Assembly: GCF_013426205.1 (NCBI RefSeq)
Contig: NC_089425.1
Location: 2,666,001 to 2,730,000 of the forward strand
Length of the DNA stretch: 64,000 nucleotides
From: Metarhizium brunneum
Taxonomy: Eukaryota; Ascomycota; Sordariomycetes; Hypocreales; Clavicipitaceae
Direction: 5' to 3'
This document shows positions 44,063-56,171 of the stretch, one piece after another. Within the stretch, counting starts at the first letter, position 1; every line of letters begins with the position of its first letter. The notes under the pieces are model-generated. The model searched no databases. It was given only the letters and a program-made list of their open reading frames with translations, and had not been told where the DNA came from. The translations under genes and the position numbers were made by a program.

Positions 44063-46170
44063 ATGAGAATCGAGGCGACATCGTGGGAGGTCAAGGCTGC
44101 GGCCAAGCGGGCGGGCACTTGGGCCAAAATTCCACTTTCGTGGAGGCTGAGCGCAGGCGATCTTCAAAGGGCCAAGAATCAGCGGGATCTCACAGGACCC
44201 TTTATTCGCCAGTTTCTGCCAGAGAATGTCAATATCATCACCTCCAAGGATAGCCTGGAGCTGGTCGAGTCTCTGAGGCGAGGAGACCTGACCGCCGTCG
44301 AGGTCACGACGGCCTTCTGCAAGACGGCTGCTGTTGCACACCAGATTGTGGGTTCAAACTTCAAAGCAATTCCCGTATTATTCACCAGCAAGTAGAGGTC
44401 TGACGGGGCTGGGCCAAGTAGAACAACTGCCTTCACGAGATATTCTTCGACGAGGCCATTGAGCGCGCAGCCCATCTTGATGCACACTTTGCTCAGCACA
44501 AAACCGTGGTAGGGCCCTTGCATGGCCTCCCAATCAGCCTAAAGGACCAATTTCACGTCAAAGGTGTCGACACGACCATGGGCTATGTGGGATGGATCGG
44601 CAGTAATTTGGGTGTCACTCACCCAAGCCAGATACATAAACTCGAAAGCCAAGTTGTCAGCGAGCTGTTATCCCTAGGTGCTGTGTTGTACTGTAAGACA
44701 AGCGTGCCGCAAACTCTTCTGTTTGGCGAGACCAAGAACAACATCATCGGCCAGACTCTGAATCCACGCAACCAAAACTTATCATGCGGCGGATCGTCTG
44801 GTGGTGAGGGAGCGCTGCAGGCTCTGAGAGGCAGCACGCTTGGAGTTGGCACCGATATTGGTGGCTCGGTCCGCATTCCCGCCGCCTTCAATGGAATATT
44901 CTCTTTGAAGCCAACACCTGAGAGGGTGTCGTATCGTGATGTCGCCAACACAAATCCGGGACAGAACACCTACCGCTCTACTGTTGGCTTTCTCAGCACG
45001 TCGTTGGATGGCCTCGAGCTCATTCTCCGAGGAATTCTGTCCACGAAACCGTGGCTGAATGATCCTGCTGTTGTGCCAATGCCTTTTCGCCAGGATTTTG
45101 TTGATGACTACACCTGCCGCGTGGAACGCAACGGATCGGTCAAAAAATCCAAGCAGCCGCTAAAACTTGGTGTTCTGTGGACAGATGGCCTTGTCCAGCC
45201 TCACCCTCCAGTCACCCGTGGCCTGAACACTCTGGTAGCTGCACTCAAGGGAGCAGGCCATTTGGTACGCCGTTGTAGACTGAACTATATTTTGCCATGA
45301 ACTTCTATGAGGCTGACCATACTCCAACTTCAGGTAGTCGATTGGAATCCACCCTCGCAAAAGACAGGCGGAAGGGTGCATGTAAGAACAATGGCTGGTT
45401 CGCAACACAACCCTGAGCGCGGGTTCACTGATCATCGGTGAATAGCAATCGTTTCTAACAGCCGACGGCGCACACGGCATCCACGGGCACCTCAACCTCT
45501 CTGGGGAACCACTCATAGCGGATCTTCAGGAGGAATTCCAGCTGAAACCACCCATTGGACTGCTCCAATACCAGGAAAGTACTCTGGAGGGGCTCTCTTA
45601 TGAGGCCAAGTATTCAGACTACTGGAACCAGACCGCGAGTGATGACGGTAAGCTTTATTAACCTGTTAACCAAGATGCAATGGGATTGTAAAGTTGATTT
45701 GTCCGGGCCTAGGTCAAATTGTGGATGCTGTCATCATGCCTGTTGCTCCCCACGCGGCAGTAATCCCTGGAAAGTATTACCACACAGGTGGGATCGCGTC
45801 TCATATCTGTCACTCTGAGAATGGGAGGCTAATCATGCATCTAGGATATACTAAGGTTATCAACCTGTTGAACTACAGCGCAGTTGTAATTCCCGTGACA
45901 AAGGCCGATAAAAGTATTGACGCTATAGACGGTAGTTATTGCCCCCAAAATGGGACAGACCAACGCAACTGGGATGCATGTAGGTGTACTTCTTCTGCTC
46001 TGCCTCTGCGAAGCACACTGACTCTGTTCGCAGACGATCCTGAAGTCTACGATGGAGCCCCGGTCGGGGTCCAGCTAGTTGCTCGAAAGTTTGAAGAGGA
46101 AAAGATTTTGGCCATTGCAAAAATAGTGGTTGCTGTCCTTGAGGAGGCAAAAAATAATGGGAAAAGATGA
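44063..46170 (+). CDS. Amidase-signature family enzyme
   Basis: Seven exons: 44063-44347, 44422-45264, 45334-45381, 45446-45647, 45713-45787, 45845-45979 and 46034-46170, giving 574 residues. The amidase signature is complete. Lys136 lies in PISLKDQF, and Ser220 in SCGGSSGGEGAL is the cis-serine. Ser244 in GVGTDIGGSVRIPAAF is the nucleophile, 24 residues after Ser220, the same gap as in fatty-acid amide hydrolase. The C-terminal half has VIMPVAPHAAVIPGK and DGAPVGVQLVARKFEEEK, shared by the fungal acetamidase-like branch. It should hydrolyse amides to acid plus ammonia. No signal peptide is present, so it is probably cytosolic. The exact substrate cannot be told. Confidence 0.93.
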
Positions 46171-47009
46171 TTGAAGAAACAAGACGATTCTGGGTGAACC
46201 TTTCCAGCCTTTAGAGGCACATCACCTTGGGTCATCAATGTTCCTAAAGAAGGGCTTGGGACGGAGGTGAAAAGGGGATCAATATCGCATCTTGTATATC
46301 ATCAACCCGCCGGCTCTGAAGTGCTTCCTAGACCCTCTTGAGCGATTCCTGAATGTTGCTGGTGATGGAGAAATCGGCGGCGCAGCTTCTTCCACAGTCA
46401 ATCGCCGGTACGCGTCCCGGAACTCGCCCGACGCCACGGTGAGAGGCTGAGAGCTTTCTTCATTAGGCAATGGCCGGCGCCGGGGTTGTCATGGATACCC
46501 CTGAAACTCTAACAAAGCCCTGGACGTGAAAACTTTGTTGAGTCCTGCCAGAGGTTGTGAACGACGTGACTCGAGTGGGGCTGAGGAATGACAGGTTGAA
46601 AGGCAGCCGTGTTGAATGTGCATCTCGTATTGGCGGGGAAGTGGAGGACCTGCAGTATCTTGTCAGGCAACCAGACGTTAAAGGCGGCGAGTCAGGAAAG
46701 TCAGTGTTTGGCGCCCGTCGCGTCTGGTTCAATGTTCATTTCGCAATCTCGAGGCAGCAATACCCACTTTCAGACTCGCAAGGGTCAAAGCGAGCATCAC
46801 GATGAAGCTAAAATTACGCCCTTTGCTCCACGACTGCCAATTTCAAGCCCAAGACTCGGGAATTCATCGGACTCAATCGTTAAGTTGATGTTCTGGCCCG
46901 CTATCAATTAGGACCTTTGTTGTCGCCATTGCATCCTTTTCTTTTAATAACGCGGCCTCGAAGATCCCATCTCTTGACACAATACACAAATACGTTTTTA
47001 ACTCATAGC
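46171..47009. promoter_or_regulatory. Upstream region of the WD40-DUF4246 gene
   Basis: The spacer between two plus-strand genes. The last 100 bases, with CTTTTCTTTTAATAACG and CACAATACACAAATACG, look like a fungal core promoter and leader. No exon found. Confidence 0.4.
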
Positions 47010-50000
47010 ATGGACAACAACGACTTTGATCCGTTTGAGGATGTGCCGGACCACCTCAAAGTCTTGGGCCAAGGCTGGGCGGCCAAGTTCAATCCAGCCG
47101 TGCCGCGTATCATGGACCTGAGTCTCCGTCATATACTCATGCCTAGTGTATCCGAGGTAGTTTGCGTCAGATTCTCGCCAGATGGCGGTCTCGTTGCCGT
47201 CGGCATCGATTGCGGAGTTCAAATCTTCAGAACAGATACGCGACAAATGTTTTGTGAGATGAAGCACGGCCTGACCCAATGGGGGCAGCCCGACTTGGTT
47301 CGTGCAGTCTGCTTCCTGGCAGGAGGCAACGTTTTGGCCGCTGCTGGTGATGACGGAAAAGTCAGGCTGTGGGATATCAATAGTCGCAGTATTACCCACA
47401 CCTTTCTCGGGCATGAGGCGACAGTGACTTGCCTGGAATTATCCAAGGACTCTAGGTTCCTTGTCTCGGGCTCTGAGGACAAGACGGTGCGCTGTTGGGA
47501 TATCGACTCTGGTCAGGAGGTAGCAAAAGGCGAACTATCCCATCGCGTCTTATCGCTTTCACTTTCTCCGGATGCAAAGATTCTCGCTGCGGGAACTCTG
47601 CACGGAGCTGTGCTGCTAGATGGGACTACCTGCGGCCTTGTCGGGAAAGTTGGAGAGGATGATGCCCATGACAATACGGTGTATTCTGTTGCGTTTTCTC
47701 CTGATGGCAGCCGACTTGCCACTGCCGGTTCGGATAAGGTGGTGCGCATTTGGGACATGTTGCCATCTGATGGCAAGCCTAGGTTGTTGCATGCAATAGA
47801 TGGGCACGAGGTGCGTACGGTGATGTTGATCTTTTCCCACCAATCCAACTCAACTACTAATTCCTTTCATAGGATGAGGCTCTATCGGTTTGTTGGGCAG
47901 AGAACGGCCGCTGGATCATATCTGGTTCCAAGGACAGAAGCTTCTTGATCTCAGACTCAGAGTCTGCCAAAGTCCAAGCGACCGTGTATGGCCACAGCAA
48001 CGTAGTCTTATCAGTGACTTCTATGCCTGCACAGTGTCTTTTTGCTACCGCAGGCTCTGACCTTGGACGTGTCATGCTCTGGTCTTACAAGATTCGCACT
48101 GAACCTTACATGGCTCCTACATCGGCCCCTCGAGCCAGCTTGAAACGGCCGGGATCTGGCCTGCCGTTGCATTACTTGCCGCCATCGAAGAAGCACTTTC
48201 CCATCTTTATGGGAGATGAGGAACGTGACTGGTCTGCTGCCACCTTGCTTATTCGTGAAGTTTGTATGCTCAAAATGATTGATCAACTGACTGATAAGCC
48301 CGAGTGGTGGCTCAAAGTTCGTGATCCCGATATTACGGCTAAATGGAAGGCTGAGGCTTTGGAAATGGATTGGGCAGCCTATCGGCAACATGGTGATTTT
48401 ACAACTGCCACGGCGGATGCGGTATGTACCGAAAATAGAGGACCAAATGTACTTGTGCTAACCATGGACTGCTGTAGTGCATCGCCGAGATGCAAAAGAA
48501 GGCCAAGTTGTATGAGAAGACAGGCCTGGTTCCAGTCTTTGATTACTCGGCCTGTGTTGTCAAGTCTGATACTATTGCGGCAGACTTGTTTGGCAAGCTC
48601 AAGGACGCTGTGATGCCCCTGGAGAATGTTCCCGAAGACCAGAAAGACTGGCACCCTGGCAGCGACGGCAAGGTTCTGGACCTTGTTCATCCATCTCTGT
48701 GGCCTTTGGTGTACGGACGCACGCGTATTCTCACTGACAGGACCTGCAATGTTCAGGATTGCATTAGCTCCTGCGGCCAAGGGAGTGTTCTATCCAAGCC
48801 AACGAGCGCTGAACTGGTGATGAAGCAGCGGTGGCCGTATGACGAGGACGGGTTGTCGATTCCGTCCTTGTCTCTCAACTTTCAGTGGTTGCCGTGTGAT
48901 GTAGTAATTGATGCAGACGGGCATGCTACGATTGACAGCTACATCAACAATCTGAACCCCTCTGAACATGCCGAGCTGTACAGTATCATCGGCGGATTCA
49001 TCGAACAATCGCTTCCGGCGTGGGATATTGTCTACCGCTGGCCAGACGAATTCAGCTTCCAACGATTGGAAGCAGAAATGGTTGGTCCGAACTGTACGAC
49101 GCCCGACAAATGCCAGTACGGATGCTACCCGTCGAACAGGCCTCTCAATGAAGGCGAGCGCCCTCGCGAAGACGATGATGAGTCTTCTCTTCCTTCTCCT
49201 TCCGCTTCTACCGTGGGCTCCGAGAACGATCCTGTTCGCGATCAATTAGATTCCGAGTGGTTTGACAGGACTCACAAGGTCATCCTGCCAGATGCCGTGC
49301 CCGAACAGAACCTGAAGCCCGATCGATTCTTTCACCTAACGCCGCAAGACGTCAGGTCGTCAAAATTCTTCAATGGAAAATCTCGTATACAGGTCATTGT
49401 GAAGCTGGCCAACATTCATCTAACGCCAAAAAACCCCACCTACAACGGCGGCTCGTGGCATATCGAGGGACAGTTAAACGAGCACATTTGCGCCACCGCT
49501 CTCTTCTACTACGATAATGAGAATATCACGGAATCCCGTCTCGCTTTTCGAACAAGGTCAAACCGCGAAGAGCTTGATACCGGCTTGGACTACCAGCAAT
49601 CCGATTACAGGTCGATAGCCCGGACCTTCGCCATAGAACCTACGCCGCCGCACGACAGTACCGTGCAAGACATCGGATCAGTGCTCACAAGAAGCGGCCG
49701 CGCCGTGTTCTTCCCAAATCTCTACCAGCATCAAGTCCAGCCGTTTTCCCTGGCCGATCCATCACGCCCCGGTCATCGGAAGATATTGGCTTTATTCCTG
49801 GTAGACCCGGCTATCCCAATCATTTCTACGGCGCAGGTGCCCCCTCAACAACCTCATTGGAGGGCTGGTCATGGAACACAACAGGGATCGTCGTCAGGAG
49901 ATACGGCAACTGATGTTATAGATTGGGCAGAGGCGGTGCAAATCCGGGCAGAGCTTATGCAGGAACGATCTGCTTTGCAGACCCAGACGAACCAAAACTA

Positions 50001-50034
50001 TGAGAAGGCCACTTTTAATTTTTGTGAGCACTAG
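47010..50034 (+). CDS. Tup1-like WD40 propeller fused to DUF4246
   Basis: Three exons: 47010-47810, 47873-48421 and 48478-50034, giving 968 residues. Residues 12-80 match the start of the Tup1 propeller (DVPDHLKVLGQGWAAKFNP and RFSPDGGLVAVG). Seven WD40 blades end near residue 340 with GRVMLWSY; the SGSEDKTVRCWDI and AFSPDGSRLATAGSDKVVRI blades are clear. Tup1's N-terminal tetramerisation helix is absent. After a 20-residue linker, a complete DUF4246 protein starts near 363 (GLPLHYLPPS) and includes TDKPEW, CIAEMQKKAKLYEKTG, DWHPGSDGKVLDLVHPSLWP, LVYGR, FQWLPCDV, SLPAWDIVYRWP, SWHIEGQLNEH and FFPNLYQHQVQPF...RPGHRKILALFLVDP. Exon 2 spans the junction in one frame, so the fusion does not depend on any splice choice. 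No membrane segment is visible. Confidence 0.88.
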
Positions 50035-51167
50035 GACTGTTTTAGATTTTTTAAAAAAGTTTCATACAGCACCGCAAAGTTGGATGGGCTTTGTGCCTGA
50101 TCCGCCGAGTAGTTTCGCGAAGGGCTGACCGTCCCCCGTCGGCAGTGGTGGTTGTATTCCTACAAAATATGTGAAATCTGCAGGAAGCTCAATGTGTGCT
50201 CCTTGAAAACATGAAATCTGCCACGTAATATGACCACGGAACAGATATGCAGACTGCTCGGGCCAAGGGCTAATAGCTCAACGAGTGGCAGAACGAGTCA
50301 AGCACAGTTTGGCATATTTGTAACAAATACCCCCTACATCAAGTATCACGTCTACTCTTCTAATCGCCCAAAAGTTACAAAGCCCAGTCGATCATGCCAA
50401 GATGGCCGGCCAAGATATTCTCCGAGACAAGGGACGACAGCGCTGCATAGAGAACTCAGCTGCCAAGGAATGACGTACAGAACTGTTTCAATATCCATCA
50501 GCTGCTGTTCTCGACTGCTCTCTTGCATCTCAAACATGCTTTTTTTTCACCTATGCATGGACTTACTCACAGCGATCTCGGCAGCGCTGCAGTAGGGCAC
50601 CCCTTGCAAAAGAAGTCAGCGGCAAGGACTCGCTGTAGTTCAAGACAACCAACAGAATGAGGTCATCTCCACATACGAAACACGACGGTCAGATGACAAC
50701 ACCATCTAACTTTCAGCTAGCTTGGGGGCCACGGGGGCCATTGGGGGGCCGCAAATCCGAGCAAGAATACGTGCTGTCTGTCTCACTCGGGTATCGTTCG
50801 ACGCTGACAGAAAACGTGGTCGTCTCGTACAGCCATGGTCCATGGGCTTATGCCTAGCTACATATGGTCACTGTGCAAGGCTACAAAAGTTAAAACACGA
50901 TGATGACAAGAGTCCAAGCAACATTTTCTGTATTTTCTCCGTGGTAAACTCTCCGAGGATCTAATGAGTGACAAGAGCGCGTGCGTAATATGATAAAACA
51001 ATCAACCGTGTGCAAACATGAAAACTCTGTTGGCCAAGGCCCCAATCTCCAAGCTTCTCCAGGAACCAGAGAACCAGAGATTGCGAAAAGTCTTGTCAAG
51101 GATTCCTTCCCAGGAAATTGCGACTTTTGTCGCCGGGGGAAGTCTAGGCAGCAAGTGCAACGACTTA
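50035..51167. other. Convergent intergenic spacer
   Basis: The 3' flanks of the WD40-DUF4246 gene (plus) and the DUF4360 gene (minus). Short ORFs only; nothing recognised. Confidence 0.4.
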
Positions 51168-51901
51168 CTAGTGGCATCTGCGCCACTGGACGGCAAACTT
51201 GACTCTGAGCTTGCCGCTGATGTGGTCGACCTGTTTTGATAGATGTGTTAGTATTGAATCCCGGTAATGACAAGAACGGCTTGTCACACAGCAAGGCTTG
51301 AACTTACGGCAATAAGAGCAGGAAGATGGGTTGGGGTGATGGCGCAAGCCGTGTTCATGTTGAGAATAGCAGTGCTGCCGCCGCACGGCGACCAAGACTC
51401 GATGCCAACGCCAGAGTGGAGGTCAAAGTTGCCGCTGTAGTGTCCCGGGAGTTTGATGGCGGAAGTGACCGTCTGCGGGTTTCCGGTGAAGGAGAAGACG
51501 TTGCTGCACTGGCCATTGGCACCCTTGGGGATCTCGGCAAATCCAATCATGTCGGTATCAAGAATGGAGAACCTATATACTTGTTAGCGTGGAAGGGGGG
51601 GGCTTCGATAGAGGTTAGAGTCGACGTACTGGAATCCGGAATCAAACTCCATGTTTAGAGTGAGCTTGCAGTTCTTTCGCCAGTCAGCGGCCTTGGTACC
51701 AGGGCCGGTCTGCACCTCGTACTGGGAGAAGGTGGCCTCGAAGAGCGTCCCAGTGGCATCGACTTGGATGTCGGCACTGCCAGCAGGGCAACCGCTTCCA
51801 AGGAGGCTCACTCCGTGGAGCTTGACCTTGGAGGGACTGTTGGGGTTGGGAGCGGCGGCAGCAAGGCCGAGGAGGGGAGTGAGGAGTCCGAGAAGAAGCA
51901 T
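51168..51901 (-). CDS. DUF4360-family small secreted protein
   Basis: Three exons: 51901-51630, 51572-51308 and 51230-51168, giving 199 residues. The signal peptide is MLLLGLLTPLLGLAAAAP. The mature protein has the DUF4360 hallmarks: GSGCPAGSADIQVDATGT near the start, KNCKLTLNMEF with the QF-S-I-L-D continuation across intron 1, QCSNVFSFTG, SPCGGSTAILN and the terminal V-K-F-A-V-Q-W-R-R-C. Cysteines pair likely within the domain. The family consists of secreted fungal and bacterial proteins without known activity, often among the most expressed secreted proteins. A longer minus-strand frame through 52600 is the promoter read in frame and was not used. Confidence 0.9.
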
Positions 51902-54900
51902 TTTTGAAATACAGAATTCAAAATACGAAATGGTTGATGGGTGTGATGAAAAGCGAGTGCTCGATCTGGAGATGTTCTGATGGTGTGTATCGGAGTGATG
52001 ATGAGTCTTTTCGTAATTCGAGAGGATATCAGCCCCTTTATATACCCATCTCCATGTCCACTCCCTCGGAATGATGGATGACAATATCTTGGCTCCTGGG
52101 CTCCCCCCTTGCGGCTGAGGTCTCGTAGCGTAGTGGTGGTCGTGTGAATTCAAGCATCGTGTCTCCAATAAGCCAACAAGAACCAACTTTGCGGTCAGCC
52201 GCCTGGTGCCTCCTTTTCTCAACGGAGAAGTTCGGGGCGTGGATTTGTTGGTTACGAGAGAGGGCTTGATGACAGACATCCAACCACAAGCGGAAACAGA
52301 GGCATCGCTTCGTCCAAACCTCAACTTGACCGCCATGTCTGCCTTGGTATCGGGCGTGGAGGCGTTTCTCACCACAAAAGCCCAACACCGAAAAAACGAA
52401 GCTATTACTGCACCCATCCCATCAGAGCAGAGCGCGGATCCCTGTCCGGCATGGCCATGTTTCCGAGCTCTACAGCACCATCGTGCGTGACTTGCACAAG
52501 GCTCGATAATACAAACTTTACCAAGTATGCCTAAAATCACGCAGTCGACAAATATTGGTACCTGAAGTGGCCGCGGGCGGATTCCTGCGGTTGGATGCAA
52601 AAGCTGAACCTCAGCTGGGCAAATTCACGGCGCGGGCTAAACCAACCACTTCCATCGAATGACTGTGCGATGCAATGCAGATGCGTCTCGACCTCAATAG
52701 GCTTCGTATTAATCGGGAAATGGCTGCTGATGGGCTTTCCCAGCCGAAGAAGCAAAAAATGATGAGTCGGCACATGCCGTTGGCCGAGCTTCTTTTTCAG
52801 CCACAACAGCCAGGTTACCGGAAATCAATAAACCCCTGAAGGCGACCGAGCCTCCGATGAGGCAATGGCCAGGAACGTGGTTAGACATTGAGGAAGCCGT
52901 CTCGGAACGGACGGAGCACTTGACGAGGGCTGGCGACATGGAGGAGTTGTTATTTCTCTCCGCCACTATGCCATCTCATACGTGCCTCCGATGTGGAGAT
53001 GCTTGGTGCAAATACGCATAACCATACATATAAGGTATGCTAAGCTCGGGATTTGACTTCAATGTTTCGCCTACAGCCCTATGCCATATTATGCGGGCTG
53101 CGTGGTGGCTTAAGCCTCTCGGTACATGTCCACCTATCAGAGGTCAAAAGGTGTCTCGTATTTCTTCTTTTTTTTTCTCACCATTTTATTCACTTGTTCA
53201 TAAATGGACACGTCTGCCCCAATCAAGACTGGTACTGATTTTCAATATCGGCGTTTCAGCTGTCGCTGCAGGTTTGTCCAAGACGTGGTGATGCCATTTT
53301 ATTGGACGGAGATGGTAAAGATGTTCGGTGTCTCCAAGTTGAACACGGCGGTGAGTTGCGTAGTCGTACCCCTCATTTATCTTGGTAATATTTGATGACT
53401 TGACAGCCGCCAGCGTCGGGTGGTCGGCGGGCTGATATTCTCTATTCTCTCATAAGAGCCATGGCCGCCACTTTGCACAAACAATGACCAACTATTTATT
53501 TGACTAGCTAAAGGCCTAAACCCTTCTCATATAGGTCAGCTTTTGGATGGTCAATGTCATGGACATGTTGTCTGGGCTCTACGCCTTGACCACGGCAGCA
53601 GTCATTGTCTCAGCTACGCTCGGAAGCGAGTGCTGCGTATCTTTTGCTGAGCCCAATCACAAAACAAAAGACTTGGATGCCTCTAGTTTCCCATCACGAG
53701 CTGGTCCTCTAGAAGGAGGAAAATTCCAGCCTTGGTCCAAGTCGTCAAGGAGTCAGTTGCAGCTAGTATACGAAGTGCCGCCCATACATGCGCGATATTT
53801 TTAGAGTCGTTTGGCTCTTTACTGCATATACCATAATCCATATCCATGTAGCTGTACTCTGTTTAATGCCTATATTCCAAGAGCTTTGCTTGGTTTCGTA
53901 TCGGCGGAGTTTCATTTTTGGGTGCATTGTGGCTGCTTTGAGTGTTGTGCCCGAACCTGTCTTTTTTTTCCTTGTTATGGAGGCATGCAAGATGATGCTG
54001 GCGTCTACGCTCACCTGGGAAAGGATTAGCTTCATTCTCGGTATTTTCACTTCAACTTTAGTCTCATCATCCCATGCTGGCTGCCAGCTGAGAAAACTGG
54101 CTCTCGTAGGAACAAGGCTCGCATTTTGAGACTCTGCTGGCACTGGTTGCTCTTTCCAAAGTTCTGTTGGAAGATTGTTCTTATCCTCGGCCTCTATACT
54201 TTGCGCAAAAGGGACGCTGAACAGGAAAGCTACTTTGCCGTCCCTTCTTCACGTGGTCAAGTTTGAAGAGTGAAATACCGCCCGCAGAAATCGTCATTTG
54301 TGGCGGTAGGTGGTTTGAAGGCCAGTGACGCTGTTGATTTAATTCATGATGCTGTAATATAGATCAAAGTACATAGCAATACGGTGCAAGGAGCGTGTTG
54401 AGGGCCGAGTGTGAAGCTAGGAGATGGCCAGCGGGCCTTGTTGAGAGGGCATCTGAGACATGATTGAGGTGAAGGTGCTCACCTGATACTAGCCCACATA
54501 GATAGCTTAGGGTAAGGGTTAGGGTGAGGGTTAGCCATGGGAGGACTAACAGTGGAGCTAGTATCAGATGAGTAGTACGGCCTACTATCATTTCATCTAC
54601 AGCCTCCTATCAATCGACAATATCATCCGCCAGCCGTCGGCTCAAGTTATCATGAGGCATAGCTGTAAGAGCGGAAATGGATTTCTTTTCTCTTTCAGTC
54701 GTTCAGGTATGACGAAAGCCAAGGTACTGGCTGACTCGCGCTCTGTCAAGTTGCGGAGCCGGCAAGACTGCGCCACCTGACTGGATTCACGTCTGGCTCA
54801 GCATCAAATTGCATCGCATCGCGTCGGTTCGGTTCTGGTCCATCAATACCACGGCTGGGTGGCTGTGTCATGGACTCATGGGGTCTGGGGGCATGGACAT

Positions 54901-55044
54901 GGACATGGCCAGCATTGAATAAAAGGCACCGCTGTGCTTTTGACGGGGCCTTCAGTTGAAACGCACCGTTTACCGCTACCGTCAAGCCAAAGGGCCAGCC
55001 AAGGGAGTCGGAATCGGACAATCAGATGCTTGATTTTCTCCCCA
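51902..55044. other. 3-kb intergenic region with telomere-like repeat
   Basis: The first 150 bases are the DUF4360 promoter: TTTATATACCCATC near 52037 is a clear TATA element on the minus strand. Frames at 53040-54130 encode some hydrophobic stretches but no recognised protein or consistent exon chain. A short TTAGGG-like tract lies at 54507-54534. Confidence 0.4.
54483..54567. repeat. Interstitial telomere-like repeat flanked by inverted repeats
   Basis: Bases 54507-54534 read TTAGGG-TAAGGG-TTAGGG-TGAGGG-TTAG, i.e. about 4.7 TTAGGG units with two substitutions. CTGATACTAGC at 54483-54493 and its reverse complement GCTAGTATCAG at 54557-54567 flank it. Confidence 0.75.
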
Positions 55045-55848
55045 ATGTCGACGCAACATCCGCCAACGTATCAACAAGTTACCGGCAGCCCATTAAGCGA
55101 ACAACACGCAGCCAGCGGCCAGGAAACGCTGGTCCTCGATGGACGCACCATCATTTCGGCACAGGAGCCGTTTCATGTTCTCTATGAACTGAACACGTCC
55201 CCATGCGACGCAATAACAAGGGCTTGCGACCTTTACAAGGTCCGATACCAGCTGTCCAGAGCCGACGGCGAAGGCCAAGTGAGAAATCGCCTGGACCACA
55301 TTTACAGCTTCCAGGAAAAGTCGACCTTTTCGCTCCGCGACCTCCGCAAGCACGTCTTGATTGAGGGCAAAACTAGCCAGAAGCGAACCTACAAGGAAAC
55401 ACTTCTCAGCAGCGGAACCACCGGGTGGACGAGCTGCACCGCCGAAGGGCACTTCACGGCCAGAATACCCATCACCGACCGGTTGAAAAGCTCCAGTCAA
55501 ATCGTGTGGAAGAGCCCGGATGGCACGACGGCGGCCCTCGAGGCACGACCCAAGAGACGCGCCGATGGGAGCTTGACTGGACTGGCCCAGCTGAGCGTCG
55601 AGGCGCCGCTCAAGGCAAAGGACTTGGATCTGCTCGTTGCGTGTTGGATGGCGAGGCTGTGGCGAGAGTCCAAGGCCAGGCTGGACGAGCAACTGCCGTC
55701 ACACAAGTGTGAGTCTCTCTCCTCTTTATGCCGAGTGGCCGTTCCCAGTAAAGTAGTAACTGGGTAAGCAGGGAAGAATTTTAAAAAGTTGGCGCGCGCC
55801 CAACGCAACATGACCAGACTCGGAGGCGGATTTGCAGCCGCTTTTTAA
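55045..55848 (+). CDS. Uncharacterised conserved fungal protein (246 aa)
   Basis: Two exons, 55045-55708 and 55772-55848 (GTGAGT..AAGCAG intron), giving 246 residues. It starts MSTQHPPTYQQVTGSP, a Pro/Gln-rich start. A compact domain follows with LVLDGRTIISAQEPFHVLYE, RLDHIYSFQEKSTFSLRDLR, GKTSQKRTYKETLLSS, WTSCTAEGHFTARIP and LKAKDLDLLVACWMARLW. The end is basic (KNFKKLARAQRN, GGGFAAAF). This is a widespread filamentous-fungal family. The alternating beta pattern could be a tubby/LURP-one-like fold, but that is a guess. No signal peptide or transmembrane helix, so it is probably cytosolic. Function unknown. Confidence 0.82.
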
Positions 55849-55926
55849 CCAAGAAAACTTGACGTCAACCAATGTTGATCCAACACGCCGCCGCCGTAGC
55901 TGGCGCTCACCATTTCTCCCTCATCC

Positions 55927-55996
55927 ATGATTATCCATCCATGATTATCCATCCATGATTATCCATCCATGATTATCCATCCATGATTATCCATCC
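55927..55996. repeat. Five tandem 14-bp units (ATGATTATCCATCC)
   Basis: Five identical head-to-tail copies in the spacer between two plus-strand genes. No coding role. Confidence 0.95.
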
Positions 55997-56171
55997 ATAC
56001 ACTGGTCAAGTTGATGTGCTGTCAAAGCTCCCAAAAGGGGCAGGTCCATTTGCATGAATTCTGAAGAAACCCCCACTTCGAATGACGACGTCAAGATTGT
56101 GAAACAGGTTGCAACATGTATATCTTGCAAGCAGACCACCATCCGCACCCAAAACAAAACAAATGGTCTGA

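Noticed and set aside
51584..52600. 338-residue minus-strand open frame
   Set aside because: Its upstream half covers the TATA box and leader of the DUF4360 gene. The real protein starts at the internal signal-peptide Met at 51901.
53040..54130. Hydrophobic frames suggesting a membrane protein
   Set aside because: The frames do not join by credible introns and show no recognisable family.
55093..55692. 199-residue minus-strand frame
   Set aside because: Exact antisense of the conserved 246-residue protein; GC-rich codons keep the opposite frame open.
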